DNA of 64,000 bases, taken from positions 1 through 64,000 of the forward strand of contig NZ_CAKKLY010000012.1 in assembly GCF_918698095.1 (NCBI RefSeq), read 5' to 3'. The position numbers and the translations under genes were made by a program. The notes beneath the pieces are model-generated. The model saw only the letters and a program-made list of their open reading frames with translations, was not told the origin of the DNA and ran no database searches. The DNA comes from Arthrobacter sp. Bi83. Its GTDB lineage: Bacteria; Actinomycetota; Actinomycetes; Actinomycetales; Micrococcaceae. Positions 38,705 through 47,207 of this stretch are shown one piece after another; position 1 is the first letter of the stretch, and each line of letters starts with the position of its first letter.

Positions 38705-39427
38705 TTACGCTTCTCCTCTGATCATGCGGATAAAAAGTTCATGTACGCGCTTCTCCCCCGTCACTTCCGGGTGGAAGGAGGTGGCCAGCAGATGGCCGGA
38801 ACGCACTGCAACAATTCTAGCTGTCCCTTGCAGATCGGCTGTGTGAGAGGCGTGGGCAGGATCCGCCGGCTCCACCTGGGCCAGCACGTCGACGCCGGGT
38901 CCTACGCGCTCCACCCACGGTCCCCGGATGAACACTGCGTGCACGGGCGCCACGCCATTTTCGGTGGCGCTGAAGTCCAGGCCCTTGAAATCCAGATCGG
39001 TCTCGAACGATTCGCGCTGGCGGCCGAACGCGTTGCGCCGCACAGTGATGTCGAGTCCGCCGAAGGTCTGCTGGGGATTTCCGGCGAGATCGGTGGCGGG
39101 GTCGGCAATGTCATCGGCGAGCAGGATCATTCCGGCACAGGACCCGTAGACCGGAAGGCCATCCGCAATGTGCTTGCGGAGCGGTTCGGCGAGTTCGAAG
39201 GCCCGCGCAAGCTTGTCGATGGCGGTGGATTCGCCGCCGGGAATAATGAGCCCGTCCAGTCCGTCAAGCTCCGCGGGCCGGCGGACTCCGACGCCGGTGG
39301 CACCGGCCGCTTCGACGGCACGAAGGTGCTCGCGGAAATCGCCCTGGAGCGCCAGGACGCCGATGCGCAAGCCAGAACCGGCACCCGGGGGAACGCGGGG
39401 AACCGCGGCAGAAAGGGGATTGGTCAT
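38705..39427 (-). CDS. pdxT: Pyridoxal 5'-phosphate synthase glutaminase subunit PdxT
   Basis: Provides ammonia from glutamine to the PdxS synthase. The 240-aa class I-like glutaminase begins after a short tail with [18 protein letters not shown] and shows the oxyanion motif PGGES (64-67), nucleophile Cys97 in [10 protein letters not shown], and the His219/Glu221 pair in [12 protein letters not shown]. All catalytic residues are present. Start ATG 39427. Its synthase partner pdxS lies 5.6 kb away on the same strand, separated by four other genes, and is truncated. Confidence 0.95.
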   Translation of the reverse strand: MTNPLSAAVPRVPPGAGSGLRIGVLALQGDFREHLRAVEAAGATGVGVRRPAELDGLDGLIIPGGESTAIDKLARAFELAEPLRKHIADGLPVYGSCAGMILLADDIADPATDLAGNPQQTFGGLDITVRRNAFGRQRESFETDLDFKGLDFSATENGVAPVHAVFIRGPWVERVGPGVDVLAQVEPADPAHASHTADLQGTARIVAVRSGHLLATSFHPEVTGEKRVHELFIRMIRGEA

Positions 39428-39518
39428 CCAAATATCATAGTGTCCCGGATGCCGGGCGACGCCCCCGCCCGCCCTGCCTGGCCTCATTGCATGCCGCTGC
39501 TGGGATATATTACAGAGC

Positions 39519-40811
39519 ATGTTTTCCTTCAGCGTTCCGCTCGGCAAGCTCGTCCGCCGGGTTTCCCGGCTCAGGGGCGGAGGCTCCGCTCTTCCCGGGC
39601 TTGTGGTCGAAAAAATCGATCCAGGCTTCATGCAGCGAACACTGTCCACGCTCCCTCATGGCGTGGCGGTGGTGAGCGGAACCAACGGCAAGACAACAAC
39701 CACCAAAATGGTGGTGGAGCTGCTGGAAAGCCAGGGGCTGAGGGTCTTCACCAACCGCACCGGCAGCAACTTCACCAGAGGCGTGGCCGCCGCACTGCTG
39801 GGCGAGGTGGACTGGCGCGGCCGCCTCGAGGCGGACATCGCCGTGCTTGAGCTCGACGAGGCCCACGCCGTGCACTTCGTCAACCGGGTTCCGCCGCGGT
39901 TCAGCCTCCTGCTGAACGTGCTGCGCGACCAGCTGGACCGCTTCGGGGAAATCGATAAGACCGCCCAACTGCTTCAGCACATCGCCTCCAAGACCACGGG
40001 GACTGTGGTCCTGAACCGTGAGGATCCGCGTGTAGCCAGGATCGCCGCGACCCTGGACGGCCCCGAGGTCCGTTACTTCGGACTGGACGACTCCCTCCTC
40101 AGCACCTTCCCCAACGACGACGAACTCCGCGCCGGTCCCGGCAGCCCCGCACCGGCGGCCCTGCCGCAAAAGCCACCTGCCGACGTCGTCCTTCGACGGG
40201 TGGGGGCGGACAACGCCGATTTTGAGTACGACGGCGCCACGGTCACCACCGGGATGAAGCTCCGCGGTGTTTACAACATCTTCAACGCGGCCGCGGCCCT
40301 GACCCTGGCACGCAGCATCTGCGGCGGGGGCTCGGCGGCGCCGGACCACGCCGCACTGCTGACGGCCCTGTCCCAGGTGGCGCCGGCCTTCGGCCGCGGT
40401 GAGAGCCTCGTCGTGGACGGCCTCCCCTTGGACCTCGTGCTGGTCAAGAACCCGAGCGGTTTCCGGCTGGGCCTCCAGTCCTTCCCGGCGGGCGGCTACG
40501 CCACCATGATCGCGATCAACGACAACTACGCGGACGGCCGCGATATGTCGTGGCTGTGGGACGTGGATTTTGAGTCGCTGCGGGAGGACGGTGTGGACCA
40601 GCTGACTGGCTCCCGCGCTTACGACATGGCACTGCGGCTGCAGTATGACGAGGTCAGCATCAGAGCAGTGCAGACGGACATCGCCCCCGCGCTGGCCGAC
40701 TTCATCCGGAACGCCCAAGGCAAGCCGAAGCGCGTCTTCTGCACCTACACTGCCATGCTCGCCATCCGCCGCGAACTGTCCAAAATCACCACAGTGGAGG
40801 TAGTCTCTTGA
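39519..40811 (+). CDS. murT: Lipid II isoglutaminyl synthase subunit MurT, lacking the zinc ribbon
   Basis: Mur-ligase-like subunit that, with GatD, amidates the D-Glu of the lipid II stem peptide. The 430-aa protein has the ATP-binding [59 protein letters not shown] and the C-terminal DUF1727 part ([33 protein letters not shown]). The Cys4 zinc-ribbon insert of staphylococcal MurT is missing: only two Cys occur in the whole protein, and the corresponding segment is Pro/Ala-rich. TTG-start gatD overlaps its stop. Confidence 0.93.
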   Translation: MFSFSVPLGKLVRRVSRLRGGGSALPGLVVEKIDPGFMQRTLSTLPHGVAVVSGTNGKTTTTKMVVELLESQGLRVFTNRTGSNFTRGVAAALLGEVDWRGRLEADIAVLELDEAHAVHFVNRVPPRFSLLLNVLRDQLDRFGEIDKTAQLLQHIASKTTGTVVLNREDPRVARIAATLDGPEVRYFGLDDSLLSTFPNDDELRAGPGSPAPAALPQKPPADVVLRRVGADNADFEYDGATVTTGMKLRGVYNIFNAAAALTLARSICGGGSAAPDHAALLTALSQVAPAFGRGESLVVDGLPLDLVLVKNPSGFRLGLQSFPAGGYATMIAINDNYADGRDMSWLWDVDFESLREDGVDQLTGSRAYDMALRLQYDEVSIRAVQTDIAPALADFIRNAQGKPKRVFCTYTAMLAIRRELSKITTVEVVS

Positions 40812-41578
40812 CCGCCGATTCGGGACACGCTCCCCCGACAACCCCGTCCGCGGACGCCAGCAAAGGCACCATCCGGGTCCTGCAGCTGTATCCCCGCGAC
40901 ATGAACATCTACGGCGACTGGGGCAATGCCCTGGTCCTGCAACAGCGGCTGAAATGGCACGGCTACACTCCGGAACTGCTTGAGTACAACGTGGGGGACG
41001 AATTCCCTGACGATGTGGACCTCATTGTCGGCGGCGGCGGGCAGGACAGCGGGCAGTTGGTCATTCAAGACGACCTGCAGTCGCGCGCGGAAACCCTCAG
41101 GGGCCTCGCGGAGGACGACACGCCCATGCTGCTGATCTGCGGGACGTACCAGCTGTTCGGGCGCTTCTTCAAGACACGTTCCGGGTCGGTCATTCCCGGC
41201 ATCGGTGTCCTTGACGTGGAAACGCACGGCACGGATGAACGGCTGATCGGCAATGTCAAGGTCACAACGACGGAGTTCGGCGAGGTTCTCGGCTATGAGA
41301 ACCACAGCGGCCAGACCACTCTCGGCCCGGGCGTGGCGCCGCTTGGCACCGTACCCAAGGGAACCGGCAACAACAGCAAAGACGGGCAGGAGGGCGCCCG
41401 CTACCGCAACATCGTGGCGAGCTACCTTCACGGATCGCTGCTCCCCAAGAACCCGGCCATCGCTGACTACCTGATCCGGACCGCCGTCGAACGCAAGTAT
41501 GGGAGCTTCACGCCCGGCGGACCGGATGACCGCTATGCGGTTCTTGCCCGCGAGCACGCAATCCGCCGTCCGCGTTAG
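40808..41578 (+). CDS. gatD: Lipid II isoglutaminyl synthase glutaminase subunit GatD
   Basis: Glutamine amidotransferase that feeds ammonia to MurT. The 256-aa protein has RVLQLYPRDMNIYGDWGNALVLQQRL, GGGGQDSGQ, the nucleophile Cys111 in LLICGTYQLFG, GYENHSGQT and catalytic His207 in YLHGSLLPKNP. Start TTG 40808, after a GGAGG ribosome site, overlapping the murT stop by 4 nt (TTGA). Stop at 41578, next to a small hairpin shared with the convergent CapA gene. Confidence 0.95.
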   Translation: MTADSGHAPPTTPSADASKGTIRVLQLYPRDMNIYGDWGNALVLQQRLKWHGYTPELLEYNVGDEFPDDVDLIVGGGGQDSGQLVIQDDLQSRAETLRGLAEDDTPMLLICGTYQLFGRFFKTRSGSVIPGIGVLDVETHGTDERLIGNVKVTTTEFGEVLGYENHSGQTTLGPGVAPLGTVPKGTGNNSKDGQEGARYRNIVASYLHGSLLPKNPAIADYLIRTAVERKYGSFTPGGPDDRYAVLAREHAIRRPR

Positions 41579-41580
41579 GC

Positions 41581-41610
41581 GGGGCGCCCGTCCAAGCGGG
41601 TCAGCGCCCC
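41581..41610. terminator. Hairpin between gatD and the convergent CapA gene
   Basis: GGGGCGC (41581-41587) pairs with GCGCCCC (41604-41610), with an inner CCCG/CGGG stem. It overlaps the last codons of the CapA-family gene, is GC-rich and lacks a long T-run, so it is a weak bidirectional terminator. Confidence 0.55.
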
Positions 41611-42869
41611 TTGCTGATGAGCAGTTCGTGGGCCCCCGCCGCGGCGGCACCCATCGACTCCACCACCGATTTGGTCCGCTGCCGCGTCTCGGCGTCCGCC
41701 GCCGGGCTGGCACAGACGCCCTGCGGCGCGTCCGAAGCCACTGAACACCAGCGGTAGGGAGCATTGACAATGACGGACGGCGCCCAGCCCAGGTCAGAGG
41801 CTGTCCATTTTCCCGTGGCGTCCTGGCTGAACTGGGCGCGCACGAGCAGCCCCTCGTTGTTGACCACGTAGGTGGGCGAAAGTTCCGTCACTCCGTTGCC
41901 CAGGCCGTATACAATCCAGGTGCCCTTGTATTTCTCAATGGGCAACACCGAGTGCGTGTGGTGGCCGTAGACCATGGTGAACTGGCCGCTGTCCACCAGG
42001 GCGTGCGCCACCTCCTGCTGCTGCGCATTCGGTGCGCTGGCATACTCGTCACCAGCGTGCATGACGCCCAGCACAATATCGGCGCCGAGTTTTCTGGCCT
42101 TCTTCGCCTTCGCGATCATGGCCGGGGCGTCGAGCATGTCCACCTGCCAGGCCTGCTCCGGGATCTGACCGTTCAGGCCATAGGCGGCCTCAATGACGGC
42201 AACCTTTGCGGCCGGCGTCTGCAGGATGAGGACGCCCTGGGACTCCACGGCCGTCCGGTACGACCCCGTGTGCTCGAGCCCCGACGCGTCGAGGACGTCC
42301 AGCGTCCGCACGAGTCCCTCCGTGCCCTGGTCAATCGTATGGTTGCTGGCCGTGGTGCACGCGCGGTAGCCCACCGCCTTAGACGCGGCGATGATCTGTG
42401 GCGGCACGTTGAAGGAGGGATAGGCGGAGAACGGTCCCTGCGGAAGCGCCACAGGCGTTTCCTGGTGGCAGATGGCGAGATCGCTCTTGTCGATATACCG
42501 CCGCTGCCCCTCCAGCAGCGGACCGAAGTCAAGACCCTTGGCGCCGGCTGCCAGTGCGTCCTGCCGTGCCTGCTCCCACAACTGGGCATGGACCAGCATG
42601 TCGCCGGTGACCAGGACGGACGTACAGCGGATCGCGGTGCACGCCGGGCCGGCGCCCGGCGTCGGGGTCGGTTTGGGCGTAGGGGCGGCGGCGGACGCGG
42701 CCGAACTGCCCGGCGCCGCGCTGGCGGTGTCCGGGGGGCTGGCCTGCCTGGTGTCCTGAGGCCTGCCTTGTTCGGCAATCACGCCGCAGGACGCCAGTGA
42801 TGCAACAAGTGCTGCCGCGGCGGCAGCACGGGCCGTCCGGCGGAAGAGTACGCTCCCTGTTTTCCCCAT
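41601..42869 (-). CDS. CapA/PgsA-type poly-gamma-glutamate-like lipoprotein
   Basis: A 422-aa secreted lipoprotein. The signal peptide ends in a lipobox LASC with Cys28, then comes a Pro/Ser/Ala/Thr linker and a CapA domain (metallophosphatase-like fold): VLVTGDMLVHAQLW, FNVPPQIIAASKAVGYRACTTASNHTIDQGTEGL, IVLGVMHAGDEYA and VYGHHTHSVLPIEKYKGTWIVYGLGN. CapA proteins accompany poly-gamma-glutamate capsules, but no capBC genes are adjacent, so the substrate is unknown. Start ATG 42869, with AGGA 8 nt upstream. Confidence 0.88.
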   Translation of the reverse strand: MGKTGSVLFRRTARAAAAAALVASLASCGVIAEQGRPQDTRQASPPDTASAAPGSSAASAAAPTPKPTPTPGAGPACTAIRCTSVLVTGDMLVHAQLWEQARQDALAAGAKGLDFGPLLEGQRRYIDKSDLAICHQETPVALPQGPFSAYPSFNVPPQIIAASKAVGYRACTTASNHTIDQGTEGLVRTLDVLDASGLEHTGSYRTAVESQGVLILQTPAAKVAVIEAAYGLNGQIPEQAWQVDMLDAPAMIAKAKKARKLGADIVLGVMHAGDEYASAPNAQQQEVAHALVDSGQFTMVYGHHTHSVLPIEKYKGTWIVYGLGNGVTELSPTYVVNNEGLLVRAQFSQDATGKWTASDLGWAPSVIVNAPYRWCSVASDAPQGVCASPAADAETRQRTKSVVESMGAAAAGAHELLISKGR

Positions 42870-42963
42870 GGCCGCAATCCTACGGCGGGCCCCTGACGGA
42901 ACCTGCACTCAAAACACGGTGGACACCATTGAGAACGCGTCTCCTGCATGAAAGTGTTGCTTC

Positions 42964-44976
42964 ATGACTAATCCACTGCTGAGCCCGAGTGAACTGCCGT
43001 TCGGGCTGCCGCCGTTTGCGGACATAACAGACGCCCACTACGCCGAAGCTGTCGATGCCGGTCTGGCCGAACACCTGGCTGAGATCCAGGCCATTGTGGA
43101 CAACGCCGCGCCGGCCACCTTTGAAAACACCGCCGTGGCCATGGAACGGTCGGGAGGCCTGCTCCAGCGTGCTGCCGCGTCCTTCTTCACACTGGTATCG
43201 GCAGACGCCTCGGACGCCATCCGCGACCTCGAAACCGAGCTCTCTCCCCGCTTTGCCGCCCACCAGGATGCCGTCTACCTCAACCGCGGACTCTATGAGC
43301 GCTTCGCCGACATCGATACGGAGGGCCTCGACGCGGAGTCGGCGCGGCTCGTGGAGGAATACCTCAAGGAATTCCGCCAGTCCGGGATCCAGCTGGACGA
43401 CGCCGGCCAGGAGAAGCTCAAGTCACTGAATGCGGAACTTTCCCGGCTGGGCACGGAATTCGGGCAGCGCGTCAAGGAAGGGATGAAGTCGGCAGCCCTG
43501 CTTCTGGACGATGCCGGGGACCTGGCCGGCCTGCCGGCGGATGAGGTCGCCAGCGCCGCCGAAGCAGCCCGCGTGGCGGGCCACGAGGGCAAATTCCTCC
43601 TGACCCTCATCCAGCCGAGCAACCAGCCCGCCCTGGCAGCTCTGGAGAACCGCGAGGTCCGCCGCCGCCTGCACGAGGCCTCCGTAGCCCGGGGAAGCAG
43701 CGGAGGCAGCCTTGACGTCCTCGACCTCGTAAAGTCCATGGTGCAGCTGCGTGCCGAGAAGGCTGAGCTTTTGGGTTTCGCCAACTACGCCGAACTCGTG
43801 GTGGACCGGCAGACCGCGCCGGACTTCGAGGCGGTGCGGACCATGCTCAACCGGCTGGCCCCGCCGGCCGTCCGGAACGCTGACGCCGAAGCCGCCGCCC
43901 TGGCCGAGAGCGCCGGGCACCCGCTGGAGGCCTGGGACTGGTCGTATTACTCCGCCAAGGTGCGCCTGGAACGCTACTCCGTGGACGAGCAAGCCATCCG
44001 GCCCTACTTCGAACTGGACCGGGTCCTGGTGGACGGCGTATTTTTTGCCGCGACGTCGCTTTACGGCATCTCCTTCCAGGAACGCAAAGACCTCGCCGGC
44101 TACCACCCGGACGTCCGCGTCTGGGAGGTGCGCAACGAGGACGGCACCGAACTGGGACTCTTCCTGGGCGACTATTACACGAGGGAATCCAAGCGCGGCG
44201 GAGCCTGGATGAATTCACTGGTTGAGCAGTCTGATCTCCTTGGCGCCAAACCTGTGGTGATCAATAACCTGAACATCTCCAAACCGCCTGCCGGGGAACC
44301 CACGCTGCTGACGCTGGATGAAGTCCGCACCACCTTCCACGAATTCGGGCACGCCCTGCACGGGCTGTTCTCCCGTGTCACCTATCCGCGATTCTCAGGG
44401 ACCAACGTGCCCCGTGACTTCGTGGAATACCCGTCCCAGGTGAACGAAATGTGGATCATGTGGCCCGAGGTCCTGGCCAATTACGCCCGCCATCACGCCA
44501 CCGGAGATCCACTTCCCCAGAACATTATCGACAGGCTGAATGAGTCCCGGCTGTGGGGCGAGGGCTTTGCCACCACGGAATACCTCGGCGCCGCCCTGCT
44601 TGATCTGGCCTGGCACGTGCTGGATCCCGGCAGCGTTCCGCAGGACGCGCAGGAGTTCGAGGCGAAGGCCCTGGCCGCAGCCGGAGTCGCGCACGCCCTC
44701 ATTCCGCCCCGGTACCGGACCGGCTACTTCCAGCACATCTTCGCTGGGGACGGCTACGCGGCCGGCTACTACTCGTACATCTGGAGTGAGGTGCTCGACG
44801 CCGAAACGGTGGACTGGTTCAGTGAAAATGGTGGCCTCACCCGTGCCAACGGCGAGCGTTTCCGCAATGATCTCCTGTCCCGCGGGAACAGCAGGGACCC
44901 GCTGGCGTCCTTCCGCACGCTCCGCGGCCGCGACGCTGCCCTGGAGCCGCTCCTGAAGCGCCGCGGCCTGGAATAA
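42964..44976 (+). CDS. M3-family zinc metallopeptidase (oligopeptidase, Dcp-like)
   Basis: A 670-aa cytoplasmic oligopeptidase. The zinc motif HEFGH lies at residues 459-463 (TTFHEFGHALHGLFS), followed by the conserved downstream glutamate segment PSQVNEMWIMWPEV and the C-terminal HIFAGDGYAAGYYSYIWSEVLD and FRTLRGRDAALEPLLKRRGL. Length is normal for peptidyl-dipeptidase Dcp/oligopeptidase A. ATG start. It ends 48 bp from the convergent pdxS, separated by the palindrome. Confidence 0.95.
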   Translation: MTNPLLSPSELPFGLPPFADITDAHYAEAVDAGLAEHLAEIQAIVDNAAPATFENTAVAMERSGGLLQRAAASFFTLVSADASDAIRDLETELSPRFAAHQDAVYLNRGLYERFADIDTEGLDAESARLVEEYLKEFRQSGIQLDDAGQEKLKSLNAELSRLGTEFGQRVKEGMKSAALLLDDAGDLAGLPADEVASAAEAARVAGHEGKFLLTLIQPSNQPALAALENREVRRRLHEASVARGSSGGSLDVLDLVKSMVQLRAEKAELLGFANYAELVVDRQTAPDFEAVRTMLNRLAPPAVRNADAEAAALAESAGHPLEAWDWSYYSAKVRLERYSVDEQAIRPYFELDRVLVDGVFFAATSLYGISFQERKDLAGYHPDVRVWEVRNEDGTELGLFLGDYYTRESKRGGAWMNSLVEQSDLLGAKPVVINNLNISKPPAGEPTLLTLDEVRTTFHEFGHALHGLFSRVTYPRFSGTNVPRDFVEYPSQVNEMWIMWPEVLANYARHHATGDPLPQNIIDRLNESRLWGEGFATTEYLGAALLDLAWHVLDPGSVPQDAQEFEAKALAAAGVAHALIPPRYRTGYFQHIFAGDGYAAGYYSYIWSEVLDAETVDWFSENGGLTRANGERFRNDLLSRGNSRDPLASFRTLRGRDAALEPLLKRRGLE

Positions 44977-44981
44977 GAACA

Positions 44982-45039
44982 TCGATTGCTCCGCAACTGC
45001 CCTTTTCGACGCTCTAAAGGGCAGTTACGGACCAATCGA
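44982..45039. repeat. 24-bp-arm palindromic element at the pdxS 3' end
   Basis: Arms 44982-45005 and 45016-45039 are inverted repeats (22 of 24 pairs) with the 10-base spacer TCGACGCTCT. Inner arms are AACTGCCCTTT / AAAGGGCAGTT. On the pdxS strand the outer arm encodes the last residues PSIGP and contains the TAA stop. It resembles a REP-like or transposable palindromic unit, or a bidirectional terminator without a T-run. No other copy was noticed in this window. Confidence 0.7.
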
Positions 45040-45849
45040 CGGGCAAAGCAGTACGACGGCGGCCGCACGCTGGGCGGGGTTGCCGGACTTGAAGATGCCG
45101 GATCCGACGAACACGCCGTCGGCGCCGAGCTGCATCATCATGGCGGCGTCAGCCGGGGTGGCAATGCCGCCAGCGGTGAACAGCACCACGGGGAGCTTGC
45201 CGGTGGTGGCGATTTCCTTGACCAGTTCGTACGGGGCCTGCAGTTCCTTGGCCGCGACGTACAGCTCGTCCTCGGGGAGGGCGGCGAGCTTGAGGATCTC
45301 GGCGCGGATCTGGCGCATGTGCGTGGTGGCGTTGGAGACATCTCCGGTGCCGGCCTCGCCCTTGGAGCGGATCATGGCCGCGCCCTCGTTGATGCGGCGC
45401 AGGGCCTCACCGAGGTTGGTGGCGCCGCAGACGAAGGGAACGGTGAAGTTCCACTTGTCGATGTGGTTGGTGTAATCGGCCGGGGTCAGGACCTCGGACT
45501 CGTCGATGTAGTCCACGCCGAGCGACTGCAGGATCTGCGCCTCGACGAAGTGGCCGATGCGGGCCTTGGCCATGACCGGGACGGAGACGGCGTCGATGAT
45601 CTTGTCGATCATGTCCGGATCGGACATGCGGGACACGCCGCCCTGGGCGCGGATGTCGGCCGGAACGCGCTCAAGCGCCATGACAGCAACGGCACCGGCG
45701 TCTTCGGCGATGCGGGCCTGTTCGACGTTGACGACGTCCATGATGACGCCGCCCTTGAGCATCTCTGCCATGCCGCGCTTGACGCGGTTGCTGCCCGTGA
45801 CGCTGTTGGCGGACGAGCCGGCTTCGCTGCTTACATCAGGTGTAGACAC
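45025..45849 (-). CDS. pdxS: Pyridoxal 5'-phosphate synthase subunit PdxS, C-terminally truncated
   Basis: PdxS makes PLP from ribose 5-phosphate, glyceraldehyde 3-phosphate and ammonia. Residues 1-266 match the family: [42 protein letters not shown] (Lys95), [44 protein letters not shown] (Lys163) and [24 protein letters not shown]. Then the sequence departs and ends LLCPSIGP, giving 274 aa. The usual ~40 residues after this point (family ending ..GLGEAMVGI...LAERGW) are absent and replaced by sequence of the palindromic element. Catalytic lysines remain, but the C-terminal tail that helps coordinate dodecamer and glutaminase interaction is lost. GTG start, AGGGG 5 nt upstream. Confidence 0.93.
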   Translation of the reverse strand: MSTPDVSSEAGSSANSVTGSNRVKRGMAEMLKGGVIMDVVNVEQARIAEDAGAVAVMALERVPADIRAQGGVSRMSDPDMIDKIIDAVSVPVMAKARIGHFVEAQILQSLGVDYIDESEVLTPADYTNHIDKWNFTVPFVCGATNLGEALRRINEGAAMIRSKGEAGTGDVSNATTHMRQIRAEILKLAALPEDELYVAAKELQAPYELVKEIATTGKLPVVLFTAGGIATPADAAMMMQLGADGVFVGSGIFKSGNPAQRAAAVVLLCPSIGP

Positions 45850-45988
45850 AAAAACCCCTATGGGTAGATAGATGACCTTCGCCGGGAGTGCAGGTGGCAC
45901 GGCAATGCCGTAATTCGCACACACCGGATTACCGGATCCATTGACCAGGCAGTCCTAATACTAGTCCCACCGCGGCAGCCCGGCTTAA

Positions 45989-46609
45989 TCAGGATGGCCG
46001 GGTGTCTTCGCAGGCCTGGCGCCGGACTGCCAGCACACGCTGGACCACCGTGGCGAGGCTCGCCACGCCCAGCAGAACGAGGGTCACGAACAGCACGATG
46101 CTCGGCAGCCCCAGGCCGGTGAATCCGGTGACGACAAGCACGGAGACCAGCCGCTCGGCTCGTTCGGCGATGCCCACGTTCGCCTGGAACCCGAGAGATT
46201 CCGCCTTGGCCCTGACGTAGGACACCACCATGCCCAGGACAAGGCAGACGACGGCGGCCACGGCTATCGCCGTCTCCCCGCCGCCGGTGAAAAACCATAT
46301 GGTGAGGCCGGCAAAGAGCGCCCCGTCGGCCACGCGGTCCAGCGTCGAGTCGAGGAAATTCCCCCAAGGGCCACCCCGGTCCTGCATCCGCGCCATGATG
46401 CCGTCGATGACATCGGAGAAGATGAAGGCCGTGATGAAGATCGTCCCCCACCAGAGCTGCCCCAGCGGGTAGAACACTAGAGCGCCCACCACCACACCGG
46501 CCGTTCCCACGATGGTGATGGCGTCCGGCGAAACGCCAATTTTGAGCAGCCAGCGGGCAAGCGGGGAGAACAGCGCGGTGAAGAAACCGCGGGCATGCCT
46601 ATTCAGCAT
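45989..46609 (-). CDS. pgsA1: Phosphatidylinositol phosphate synthase (CDP-alcohol phosphatidyltransferase)
   Basis: Makes phosphatidylinositol phosphate from CDP-diacylglycerol and inositol 1-phosphate, the actinobacterial route to PI. The 206-aa membrane protein has about six helices and the full CDP-alcohol motif: Asp66, Asp69, Gly70, Ala73-Arg74, Gly83, Asp87 and Asp91. RPDR-type context VSYVRAKAESLGF supports the actinobacterial PIPS group. ATG 46609 overlaps the HIT gene by 11 nt. In mycobacteria this gene is followed by PatA and PimA; here 139 bp later comes pdxS. Confidence 0.9.
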   Translation of the reverse strand: MLNRHARGFFTALFSPLARWLLKIGVSPDAITIVGTAGVVVGALVFYPLGQLWWGTIFITAFIFSDVIDGIMARMQDRGGPWGNFLDSTLDRVADGALFAGLTIWFFTGGGETAIAVAAVVCLVLGMVVSYVRAKAESLGFQANVGIAERAERLVSVLVVTGFTGLGLPSIVLFVTLVLLGVASLATVVQRVLAVRRQACEDTRPS

Positions 46610-47186
46610 GCGTCTCCCCTGGCCAGGCCTCGGCAACCTGCTGGCGGACTTCATCGAGCGTCTGGGTGATGGCCTTGGTCTGGGCAATGATCGGGAAGAA
46701 GTTCCCGTCCCCGCCCCAGCGCGGAACGATGTGCTGGTGCAGGTGCCCGGCGATGCCTGCGCCGCCCACTACCCCCTGGTTCATGCCCAGGTTGAAGCCG
46801 CCGGGGTTCGCCACCTTCCGCAGCACGCGCATGGCGGTCTGGGTGAGGTCGGCGAATTCGGCGGTCTCCTCAACGGTCAGGTCCGTGTAATCCGGAACGT
46901 GGCGGAAGGGGCAGACCAGCAGGTGGCCCGGGTTGTACGGGAAGAGGTTCAGCACCACGTAGCTGGTGCGGCCGCGGTACACGATCAGGGATTCCTCATC
47001 GGTGCGTGCCGGGGCCACACAAAAGGGGCAGTCGTCCTGGTTCTTGAACTGGTGCTGGCCACCCTTGATGTACGCCATGCGGTGCGGAGTCCACAGGCGC
47101 TGGAAGGCATCCGGAACGCCGGCGAGGCCAAAGTCGTCCGTCACCTCGGCGTCGCCCGGATAGCCTGCGCCTGTGTTCTCCTGCAC
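46599..47186 (-). CDS. HIT-domain protein (AP4A phosphorylase / adenylyltransferase type)
   Basis: A 195-aa histidine-triad hydrolase/transferase. The triad is HLHQH (His148, His150, His152) in GGAGIAGHLHQHIVPRWGGD. Upstream are the CPFC zinc-like pair (Cys53, Cys56) and NLFPYNPGHLLVCPFRHV. The layout thrS-HIT-PIP synthase equals the mycobacterial one where the HIT protein is a diadenosine tetraphosphate phosphorylase. Starts at GTG 47186, 21 bp after thrS. Confidence 0.9.
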   Translation of the reverse strand: MQENTGAGYPGDAEVTDDFGLAGVPDAFQRLWTPHRMAYIKGGQHQFKNQDDCPFCVAPARTDEESLIVYRGRTSYVVLNLFPYNPGHLLVCPFRHVPDYTDLTVEETAEFADLTQTAMRVLRKVANPGGFNLGMNQGVVGGAGIAGHLHQHIVPRWGGDGNFFPIIAQTKAITQTLDEVRQQVAEAWPGETHAE

Positions 47187-47207
47187 TGTGTGCCTTTCCG
47201 CCGCGGG

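Noticed and set aside
41601..42869. Poly-gamma-glutamate capsule biosynthesis locus
   Set aside because: The CapA-type lipoprotein is alone; no capB or capC genes lie nearby.
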